Below, piece by piece: positions 35,051 to 43,094 of a stretch of 45,184 bases of DNA. A program made the translations under genes and the position numbers. Position 1 is the stretch's first letter. Every line of letters begins with the position of its first letter. Source of the DNA: Chloroflexi bacterium TSY (GTDB lineage: Bacteria > Chloroflexota > Anaerolineae > Caldilineales > Caldilineaceae); NCBI GenBank assembly GCA_019217005.1, contig JAHBNG010000123.1, positions 1 through 45,184 of the forward strand. The letters run 5' to 3'. The notes under the pieces are model-generated. The model was not told where the DNA came from and made no database searches. It saw only the letters and a list, made by a program, of their open reading frames with translations.

Positions 35051-36384
35051 TTAGCCTTGATAACTAATTCGATAGATGAGGCCAGACGCATCATCCGACA
35101 CGAGCATTGAGCCATCGGGCATTACGAGCAGATCGACTGGACGCCCCCAGACTTTGCCTGATTCCTCCAACCATCCTTCTGCAAATATTTCATAGCTGGA
35201 CACTTGGTTGTTCTCATCCAAGCGTGCAAGTGTCACGCGATAGCCGATGGGATCTGTGCGATTCCAGGAACCATGTTCCGCAATGAAGATCTGATTGTGA
35301 TATTCTTCCGGGAACATGTCACCCGTATAGAAGCGCATCCCCAAAGCGGCCACATGAGGTCCCAGGGGCTGGGCTGGTGGCGTAAATTCATCACAAGCGC
35401 GTTTGTCTCCAAATTCGGGATCGGGGATCGTGCCACCATGACAATAGGGAAAGCCAAAATGTAGTCCCTTTTCTGGGGCATGATTTAACTCATCCGGGGC
35501 AGATCATCACCCAGGTGATCACGCCCATTGTCCGTGAACCAGAGCTGATCCGTGCTTGGTTGCCAATCAAAGCCAACCGAATTGCGTACGCCATGGGCAT
35601 AGATCTCAACCCCACTCCCATCTGGATTCATGCGCGTAATGCTGCCGTATAGCGTGCCATCATTTTCACAAACGTTGCAGGGGCCACCGACCGGCACGTA
35701 CAACATCCCATCTGGTCCAAAGCGAATAAACTTCCAACCATGCCACGAATCGGATGGGTAGCTATCATTGACGACAACCGGCTCGGGTGGATTGTGGAGG
35801 TCGGCTTCGATGTTGTCATAGCGCAAGATGCGATTGACCTCAGCCACATAGAGCGACCCGTCACGGAAGGCAACACCATTTGGCATGAACATATTGCTGC
35901 CAAGCTCAATTACTTCATCCGCTTGGTGGTCCTGATCGTGGTCAAGTACCGCATAAAATTTGCCCGCACGGCGTGTCCCAACAAAAAGTGTCCCATTGGG
36001 GCTTAAGGCCATAGAACGCGCATTGGGTACATCGGTTGCAAAGAGATCGATGCGGAAACCGGGGGGTAATTGAATGGGAAATGGTGGTGGATTCACTGCT
36101 TCTTGTGTGGTACTTGGTTCTTCCGCTTCTTCGGATTGGCTCATTTCTGATTCGTTTGCTGTGCTTTCATCAGCATCCGAGTTGGCATCAGTATCAGCAT
36201 CGGCGCCAGAAGACGATGTGTCAGAAGACGATGTCAACGAATCGGTATCAGCAGGAGAATCTGTGGGCGGCGCTGGCACGGTACAAGCAGACAACAATAG
36301 CAAAACGAACAAAATCGGCCCGCTCATAAAACAAGCGCGCCTCAGAAAGTTTTTGAACTGCTTCTTGACAGAATATCCCACCAC
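35051..36384 (-). pseudogene. PQQ-type sugar (sorbosone) dehydrogenase lipoprotein, frameshifted
   Basis: Two frames (36384-35485 and 35481-35051) join into one protein of about 444 residues. The N-terminus has a lipoprotein signal (positively charged VKKQFKNFLRR, hydrophobic ILFVLLLLSAC with lipobox Cys near 33), then a Ser/Asp/Glu-rich linker (about 40-95), then a beta-propeller of the soluble glucose/L-sorbosone dehydrogenase family: LPPGFRIDLFA, ARSMALSPNGTLFVG, WHGWKFIRFGPDGMLYV, YAHGVRNSVGFDW, and in the second frame GFPYCHGG, IAEHGSWNRT and GRPVDLLVMPDGSMLVSDD. The break lies at GATGATCTGCCCC, where one C appears to be missing (DDLPPDELNHAPEKG expected). It probably oxidises sugars in the periplasm or at the cell surface if the frame is really intact. 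Confidence 0.85.
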
Positions 36385-36391
36385 ATTTCGG

Positions 36392-36543
36392 GGTGGTTCA
36401 TTTTAGGCGGACAATTAGGTTTACATTTTTGCAAAGAGAAAAGATGTTTATATTTTCTAATTTGAGCCATGCTCAGGCAGAAAATGACCTCATATAGATT
36501 TTTGTCTATGTATCAAAAGTGTAAACCTAATTCTGAACCACCC
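36392..36543. repeat. 152-bp inverted-repeat element
   Basis: GGTGGTTCA and AATTAGGTTTACA on the left (separated by a 12-base insertion) are complementary to TGTAAACCTAATTCTGAACC on the right. The middle ~95 bp is AT-rich and non-coding. It looks like a MITE and lies directly in front of the PQQ-type dehydrogenase gene, where its left arm would be part of the upstream region. Confidence 0.65.
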
Positions 36544-36884
36544 CCACATTTCTCCTAGAATCTTGATGTTGTCCCATTCTTTGTCTCCCTAATCCAATCT
36601 AACGTACACAAGATGACCGGATGACACAATAAGAAGCCTTGTTGTCCTGTCACTTCGTCATCGCTTTAAACTGTAATCAGTAGAATCTTTACCGAACATC
36701 AACTCATATAGGTCCCCAAAAAAATTTCGTCCCACGTCTCTCGGAGTAGGGACGGGACAGATTTTTTCTGGGTGCGAATACTCTCTGAGTATATCCTATT
36801 CTTGTTCGTAAATATGTAATATTTGCGAAATATTGCCACTAGCAGGCTGTCGAGGAGACTTGGAAAAGCGGGTTTCGCACGCTG

Positions 36885-36948
36885 ATTCACACAGATTTTC
36901 TCAGATTTATCGCAAATATAGAGAAGAAATCTGCGATTATCCGTGTAA
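36885..36948. repeat. CACAGAT-type inverted repeat
   Basis: ACACAGATTTTCTCAGATTT is followed by AAATCTGCGATTATCCGTGT, an imperfect palindrome of the same family as 4570-4640 and 34885-34990. Apart from this and the 36392-36543 element I see nothing in 36385-36981. Confidence 0.5.
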
Positions 36949-36981
36949 TCTACGTACTTTTATTTTCTCTCCAACAAGCTG

Positions 36982-38818
36982 CTAGAGTATCCCATTTTGC
37001 GCCTCTTCGCTTTCCCACAACGCCACCATCTCATCGCAAGATCGCAAAAGCTCGCTAAGTGTACCCACGGCCTCGACTTTCCCTTACTTTGAGGACGATA
37101 ATCTGGTCAGCGCGTTGCAAGGCAGCTTGCCTATGAGAAACGACGAGACATGTCGGACGATAGCGGGAGTCTCCGTCGCTGATGGCAAAGAGGCGTTTCC
37201 ATAGTTGCTGTTCTGTTTCCACATCCAACGCACTGGAAAGATCATCGATGGCAAGCAGCTGAGGGTGACGGACCAACATACGGGCCACAGCCGTCCGTTG
37301 GATTTGCCCGCCTGAGAGACGTACCCCGCGCGGACCTACCAGTGTATCCAATCCCTGGACCATTGTAGCCAAGTCGGGCGTCATCACGGCTTTTTCTAGG
37401 ACTTCAATTAGCTGACTATCAGGTGCTTCAAGACCGAGCAAGATGTTATCGCGCAACGAATCACTAAATAGGCGCGGGATTTGCGGAACATAGGCGCTAC
37501 GTGGCGGCACAAAGAAGGTGGCTGGATCTTGTACAATGGTTCCATTCCAACGGATCTCCCCAGAACTCTTTGGCAGAAGGCCCAGAAATGTGCGCAAAAA
37601 TGTGGTTTTGCCTGCTCCAATTCGTCCAGTCACAACGGTGAATGAACCAGACTGGAGCTGTAGATTGGCATCGTGAATGCCGCGGTCAGAATCTGGATAG
37701 AGATAGCTCAAGTTTTTGACTTCGCAGTGAGTCAGTTGGTTAGACAAAGCTTCGTTCCCATTTGCAAGAGAATTGTCTGTTTGGATAGAACCAGCTACTT
37801 CTGAAAATGATGGTGGCTCACGACGCATGTAGACTGGTCGTTGTTGGACAAGTATGTCGTTGGGTCCATCTTGCAACAAGACAAACAAGCGCTCAAATGA
37901 GACCCCAAGCTGCCGATAGTTGGTTAGGACCATGCTAACGGCGTTGGTCAGATTCGAAATCCAGGGCAAAAAATAGACGAACAAGGCAAAGTCTCCCAGG
38001 GTAAAGGTGCCTGCCAGCATTGATTGTCCAATCAGAAGCAGGATGAGACCCGTGCCTAGATCGCCGATGTTGCCTGAAAGCGAACGCATCAATTCTGTCA
38101 ACATGCGATCTTTCAACGCCGCCTCGCTCCGTTCAGCATTTAAGCGATCTAAATGAGCGATGACATTGTCTTCGGCATCTGCCACCTTGATTGTTTGCAC
38201 GGCACCAAACATCTCGCCTAGAGCACCAGTGACACCACCCGTTGCTTGTTGGGCGGCTGTTCGATAGCGGACAATGCGCTTGCGGCTCTGATTGATCAAA
38301 ATGGCCACGAGCGTGAGCGGTACGAAGACCGCAATCGTCAGGAACAGATTGATTCGCAACATAATTGAGGCGGCGATGAGCGCTGCACAGAGGCTGGATA
38401 GCAGATGATAGGCTGCGCTCATGAAGCTCTGTAAACTGTGAATATCATCGCGAAACCGACTGATGGCTTCGCCCGTTGAGTAGGGGAGCGAACGAGCGCC
38501 CGGTTTTTGGAGAATGAATTCCAGTAGATTGCTGCGCATGAGCGCAAAGAGTCCATGTCGGTGTAGATTGTTGCTCACCATGAAGACGCAGTAGCAGGTC
38601 TGCCGCGCAATGGTCAGCACCACGAGCAGCGTAATGAGTGACCAGAGGTTGAGCCCCGTTCGGGCATCATCTGTTAAGTTGCTAAAGACCTCGCTCGCGA
38701 TGAGACCAGGGACAAGACTGAGTGCATAAAGCAGTAGGCTGATCAGCAAATTGAACAGGAGCAAACCGCGTCCAAAACGCAACAGAAGCCAGAGTGTTTG
38801 CCAGGTTGTTAAAGTCAT
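36982..38818 (-). CDS. ABC exporter half-transporter with degenerate ATPase site; frameshift near C-terminus
   Basis: An N-terminal six-helix exporter domain (about 1-310) is fused to a nucleotide-binding domain. The NBD shows Walker A TGRIGAGKTTFL, canonical signature VRLSGGQIQRTAVAR, Walker B LLAIDD and H-loop VVSHR. The catalytic Glu after Walker B is replaced by Asp (IDDLSSALD), typical of the degenerate subunit of heterodimeric exporters. The start is the ATG at 38818 with AAGGA upstream; the frame stays open 11 codons further. The present frame stops at 37055 after VLKVRESRGRGYT, but removing one base near 37086 continues VLKEGKVEAVGTLSELL through WESEEAQNGIL to a stop at 36982, the expected C-terminus (611 residues). 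It pairs with the transporter at 39510. Confidence 0.9.
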
Positions 38819-38849
38819 AAAATTCCTTGATACTTCGAGTGTGTACCAC

Positions 38850-38915
38850 AAAGTGTGTCATTGGAGCAGGTTCTCTCACTAGGCAGTTTCCATTTACACA
38901 CTTTGGGACACACTG
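38850..38915. repeat. Inverted repeat with ACACACTTTG end, copy 2
   Basis: AAGTGTGTCATTGGAGC and CATTTACACACTTTGGG bound the unit; it matches 32172-32236 at both ends. An extra inverted arm GTGTGTACCACAAAGTGTGT at 38838-38857 pairs with ACACACTTTGGGACACAC. It lies between the acetyltransferase and the second ABC gene. Confidence 0.55.
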
Positions 38916-38917
38916 CC

Positions 38918-39379
38918 TCACTTCAATTTCTTCTTCAAGAAGACCTTCTGGTATCCGACCGGATAATCATCAATCATGCCGAATATTTCATAACCATGAC
39001 GTTCGTAAAAGCGGCGTGCATCAAGGCTGGATGTCTCTACATAGGCGCCGTTGCAGCCGCGTTTGACGGCGGTGACTTCCGCCTCCGTGATTAATCTGCC
39101 CCCAATTCCGTGATTTCGTTGCGATGATTCAATCCACAGAATGTCAATGTGTAGCCATCCATAGTATAGGCATCCCAGAAGCCCACCGATCACCAGATCT
39201 TCGTCGTCTCTCACTGAAATGCCAAGGGCTTCATAGTGCGGATCGCCTGTTCTGGCAATATTGTGCTGATGAAACTGGGCGTTGACGACTTCGACCGTGT
39301 CTTCAGCAGGTGGTACTTCGCAGACAATCCTGTGCGGCAATTTTGGTGTCAATGTTTCTGATGGTTGTTTATGAGTCAT
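38918..39379 (-). CDS. GNAT family N-acetyltransferase
   Basis: A 153-residue acetyltransferase. The acetyl-CoA-binding core is visible as LWIESSQRNHGIGGRLITEAE (the Q/R-x-x-G-x-G/A pattern, RNHGIGG) followed by the late motif SSLDARRFYERHGYEIFG. The frame is open upstream to 39598, but homology and a GGTGA ribosome site fix the start at the ATG at 39379. It lies between two ABC half-transporter genes on the same strand, so it could modify and detoxify a compound that the exporter pumps, or simply share the operon. The acceptor is unknown. Confidence 0.85.
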   Translation of the reverse strand: MTHKQPSETLTPKLPHRIVCEVPPAEDTVEVVNAQFHQHNIARTGDPHYEALGISVRDDEDLVIGGLLGCLYYGWLHIDILWIESSQRNHGIGGRLITEAEVTAVKRGCNGAYVETSSLDARRFYERHGYEIFGMIDDYPVGYQKVFLKKKLK

Positions 39380-39509
39380 ATGTTCACCTAACAATGGGCG
39401 CGACTGAAGGCGCTGATCTAGGCCACAGGCCGACCGTCCACGCAGGTGGACGGATCGAATTGATTTCTGTGGTTGAGAAAATCCCTGGCATTTAGATACG
39501 CCTGAATCG

Positions 39510-41393
39510 TTACGCTGCTTCCGAAAACCCCGTGCGCAATAGTTGAGAAAAGCGAGAGTCTGCATCAGCTGCGAGTTGCGTACGCGGTCCATGTTCACAG
39601 ATCTGTCCGCTTTCTAGAATCATGATCTCATCAACCCGCTGCACGGTGGTCAGGCGGTGGGCAATGACGATTCCGGTTCGTTGATGGAGCAGACGCGTCA
39701 CGGCCCGATCAATCAGTCGTTCTGTGGCTGGATCCAGACGTGATGATGCCTCATCCAAAATCACGAGATCGGGTTCTTTGAGCAGGACGCGCGCAAAGGC
39801 CAGAAGCTGTGCCTCGCCTGCCGATAGTCCTCCACTGTTTGCCTCCAACGTGCTATCTAATCCTGCTGGCAATCCACCTAACCAATCACCAAGACCAAGC
39901 TCGTCTAAAACATTTTGGATCTGCCCATCGGATATGGTGGCGTCAAAGATTGTCAGATTTTCGCGTATCGTGGCGTTGAAAAGCTGGACATCCTGGGTGA
40001 CGATGCCCACCCGGCGGCGCAGGTCCGAGAGGGAGAAGTCACGTATGTCTATGTCGCCCAGCCGAATGACGCCATTTTGTGGCTCGTATAGGCGGAGGAG
40101 CAAGCGAGCAATGGTTGTTTTGCCGCTACCTGTGCGCCCAAGCAAGCCGAGTGTGCGTCCTGCGTCAAGACGAAATGAGAGATCCCGCAAGACCCGATTT
40201 TGTTGAGTCCCTTCCATTTTGACGGTAATCGATTCATGGGTACTGGCAGGTTGATTAAATGAAAGCGCTGGCAGATCGTTAGTTGGGTTGATCATTGGGG
40301 GGGTGTCATAGTTGAATTCTACGTGTTGAAATTCCACGCATGGCGCAGAAGTTACCTGTGAGGCAAACTGTTGTTCATCTCCGTCGCTGCGAATCGAACG
40401 TTCCACAATGGTCGATTCTGTGCGATACAATTCATTGATGCGGATGAGGCTGGCACGGGCTTCCTGTAAGTGTTGCATCTCTTGGGTTAAAAGCATCAGC
40501 GGTGTGGTCAACATGCGTGTGTAGGCATAGATTAGGTAGACGGTCCCGATGCTGATGGCGCCCATTGTCAGGAGAACAATGCCCAGAACCAATGCGAATA
40601 CGGTCCCGATCTCAAACCAGACCACAATGACCGACCCAAATATGGCAGAGCGGGCGGCCGCCCGGACGCTCTTTTGCCATAGCTTGCGCATCAAATGGGT
40701 AAGTTGATGTAAGATATAAGCGGCTGCACCGTTGGCGCGTATATCCTCGGTGCCACTCAAGCGCTCTTCCAAAAAACTAAATAAGTTGGCGCTTGCCTCG
40801 CGTTCATCTCTCAGTTGATAGGTCGCGAAATCTCGCATCGTCAGCATGATGACGACGGTCATGATCGCAAAGATTGTAAAGGCGAGACCAATACACCAAT
40901 CTTCGCCGTACAATGCAATGAGGATACCAAGCATCAGCAGCAAATTTCCCACAACCTGAATCATCAGTTGTGAAAAAAATCGGGCCAGTTGTCCCACATC
41001 GCCATCGATCCGCTCGATCAGTTCACCTGGGGGATGGGCATGGTGAAATGTCATATCCAGATGTAAACAGTGGCGTGTCAGATCGGCACGTAGTCTGTTG
41101 GTGGAGAGCCAGGCAATCCGTTCACTGACATAGGTTTCCGCCAGCTTTACCACATACTTTGCAACTGAGATGCCCAAGAAGAGCAGGGCCAGACGAATTA
41201 AGGTGGGAAGAGGTGGATTCGATTGCGTTGGCCCGATTTGGACGGCGTCAATAAACGCTCGAATAACTTGTGGATTTGCTAGTTGTAGAAGCGTGCTGCT
41301 AATGAGAAGAAGCGTCAGGATGAAAACCTTGCCTCGATGTGGCTTGAGGTAGGTTATGAGAAGTGGCCAGGATGACCATGTATGAAGATTCAT
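39510..41393 (-). CDS. ABC exporter half-transporter with consensus Walker B
   Basis: A 627-residue exporter subunit: a transmembrane domain of about 320 residues with six hydrophobic segments, then an NBD. Motifs are Walker A GLLGRTGSGKTTIAR, Q-loop GIVTQDVQLFNATIRENL, an altered signature GGLSAGEAQLLAFAR (LSAGE instead of LSGGQ), Walker B VILDEASSRLD with catalytic Glu, and H-loop IAHRLTTVQ. The start at the ATG at 41393 (MNLHTWSSW) fits homology better than the upstream frame extension to 41465. Together with the partner at 36982-38818 it makes an asymmetric heterodimer: this subunit contributes the working Walker B while the partner contributes the working signature. The substrate is unknown (drugs, lipids or peptides). 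Confidence 0.93.
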   Translation of the reverse strand: MNLHTWSSWPLLITYLKPHRGKVFILTLLLISSTLLQLANPQVIRAFIDAVQIGPTQSNPPLPTLIRLALLFLGISVAKYVVKLAETYVSERIAWLSTNRLRADLTRHCLHLDMTFHHAHPPGELIERIDGDVGQLARFFSQLMIQVVGNLLLMLGILIALYGEDWCIGLAFTIFAIMTVVIMLTMRDFATYQLRDEREASANLFSFLEERLSGTEDIRANGAAAYILHQLTHLMRKLWQKSVRAAARSAIFGSVIVVWFEIGTVFALVLGIVLLTMGAISIGTVYLIYAYTRMLTTPLMLLTQEMQHLQEARASLIRINELYRTESTIVERSIRSDGDEQQFASQVTSAPCVEFQHVEFNYDTPPMINPTNDLPALSFNQPASTHESITVKMEGTQQNRVLRDLSFRLDAGRTLGLLGRTGSGKTTIARLLLRLYEPQNGVIRLGDIDIRDFSLSDLRRRVGIVTQDVQLFNATIRENLTIFDATISDGQIQNVLDELGLGDWLGGLPAGLDSTLEANSGGLSAGEAQLLAFARVLLKEPDLVILDEASSRLDPATERLIDRAVTRLLHQRTGIVIAHRLTTVQRVDEIMILESGQICEHGPRTQLAADADSRFSQLLRTGFSEAA

Positions 41394-41502
41394 GGAAAAA
41401 TCGCGCGCGCTGAAAAATGTTTGTGGAAGTAAATCACAAAAAGAACGACTTTGGAGGCGACCCAAGTCGTTGTGGGAAAACGAAAGTGGGATAAAGAGGA
41501 TT

Positions 41503-42292
41503 TTAGTGAGTCATGGTGGAATTATACATTAAATACTCCTCCAACACAACCGCCACACCTTCTTCATCATTTGTCCCTGTCATCCGATTGGCAACAGCTT
41601 TCAGTGGCTCCACGGCGTTGGCCATGGCGACGCCAACCGCGGCGTCACGCAACATCTCGGTATCGTTGATGTCGTCGCCGAACGCAATTACATTCTCCAT
41701 GCTGTAGCCCCACCTACTGACCAATGTCGCCAAAGCCGTTCCTTTGGAGGCGTTTGGTGCCATGACTTGAACCATACTCACTTTTTCTGAGACCAAGAAT
41801 GTTGCGTCAGGCACAAGGGTTTCCAGGCGTGGTCGTAAGGTTAGAAATGGTTCTAGTTCTAGCAGAATTTTGGCTGCTGGTTGATTTGTCACGGACAATG
41901 AGGTCATCAACGCGTTGGATATCCGTTCGCCCCTCAACTGCTTGGTTTGAATAATGGATATCATCAATCTCTAGTCCGATGCGCTGTTCGGGCGTCTCTT
42001 CTAGAAATAGCTTAACGAGGCGATGGACAACAGCACTATCAAGCAGATTGCGATAGACCTCTTGCCCCTTCTCATAGGCCACGGCACCGTTATAACAGAC
42101 CCAAGGAAATGCATGTAACTCATCGGGGATTTTCCGCGTCCAACGAGGAGGTCGACCCGTGGCAATCACCACGGGGCCACGCTGCGTGCTCCATTGATGG
42201 AGAACACCGAGCGTGCGGTCTGAGATTGTATAGTCGCTACGAACAAGGGTGTCATCGAGATCCAAAGCAACAATTGAAATTTGAGAAGTCAT
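41503..42292 (-). pseudogene. Cof-type HAD-superfamily phosphatase, one frameshift
   Basis: Two overlapping frames form one HAD-IIB (Cof) hydrolase of about 262 residues, a family that dephosphorylates sugar phosphates and similar metabolites in the cytosol. Motif I is ALDLDDTLV (D10 and D12), motif II VIATGRPP, the cap domain follows, then after the break ASKGTAL (motif III Lys) and GDDINDTEML (motif IV), ending in a normal C-terminus. The frame breaks after VDDLIVRDK; dropping one base near 41884 continues QPAAKILLELEPF. The start is the ATG at 42292. All catalytic residues are kept, so the defect may be a sequencing error. It is downstream of nothing obvious and not clearly coupled to the ABC genes. 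Confidence 0.85.
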
Positions 42293-42440
42293 AGAAGAGG
42301 TATATCCGATTGATGAAAGATTTTAGGCTCAAATGATTGAATTTTGAATCCTCAGTATAATCGATCTCATACATCTTCTCAATTGTGACTATTATAAGCA
42401 TTCAGCGAGTCAGCCATCCGTCATCAGCTCGGCACTTCCC

Positions 42441-42557
42441 TGTATGGTTCGATGACTTCGTGACCGCCCGTGTTCGAGGACATCGTAGCCACTGCCTCAG
42501 GCGTCAGGGACACGATGTCTCCGAACAGTTGGGGTCACGAAGTGTCCGAACCATACA
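42441..42557. repeat. 117-bp long imperfect palindrome
   Basis: TGTATGGTTCG (42441) mirrors CGAACCATACA (42557), and the arms continue complementary for about 50 bases each with few mismatches (CTTCGTGACC/GGTCACGAAG, TGTTCG/CGAACA, GACATCGT/ACGATGTC). It would fold as a single long hairpin. It is non-coding and probably a MITE or REP-type element. Around it, 42293-43094 has no gene I can support. Confidence 0.8.
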
Positions 42558-42736
42558 CTTCCCTGTCGAGACAAGCTGCTTAAACGTGTCAAGCTGATAA
42601 GCTGAAATGCTGATAAGCTGAACAGCTACTGACTATTTAACGAACCCTCCAATCCATTCCTATCCCAATGTTTTTGGGTTGTGGTTAAAATTGATTCTTC
42701 ACTGGCCACTTGGAAGAGGTCGCTCTCTTGATGCTG

Positions 42737-42760
42737 GTCCCGTCGGAGACGAGACCTACG
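42737..42760. repeat. 24-bp dispersed repeat, copy 2
   Basis: GTCCCGTCGGAGACGAGACC plus TACG, two differences from 14163-14186. Two copies 28 kb apart, both next to minus-strand gene ends or intergenic sequence, suggest a small dispersed family in this genome. Confidence 0.5.
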
Positions 42761-42881
42761 ACCGATCATCGCAACTTCGTTGGCAAAATATTCCTGTAAT
42801 ATTCTTGTAACACTCTGTAAGAATTCCACAAGGGTGTTGTAATAACTAGGCGCTATCCTTGGAGCTGACTCACGAACCCAA

Positions 42882-42951
42882 TAGTCAGCAGACCGCAATC
42901 ATGTCATTCTTGAGTAAAGCGAAGAATCTAACGATTGCGGTCTGCTGACTA
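42882..42951. repeat. Perfect 19-bp inverted repeat
   Basis: TAGTCAGCAGACCGCAATC (42882-42900) is exactly complementary to the right arm at 42933-42951. The 32-base loop contains TCATTCTTGAGTAAAGCGAA and GAATC, a motif that resembles intergenic repeats common in several bacterial genomes. It sits about 140 bp upstream of the spondin-repeat gene. Confidence 0.75.
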
Positions 42952-43094
42952 TGTAGTGGGTCACCCCCCAAAGCTTTAGGTTCATCTAAGAAAATTGTGT
43001 AAAGCGGCGTTATCACCACGGGTAAAACATCATGTTTGCACAATTTCGTCTGATGAGCCGATTTTATGTCTTGCATCAATAGAAAGGAACAATG

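Noticed and set aside
36699..36890. 63-codon minus-strand ORF in the gap before the ABC gene
   Set aside because: No ribosome binding site, no homology I recognise, and composition typical of intergenic sequence.
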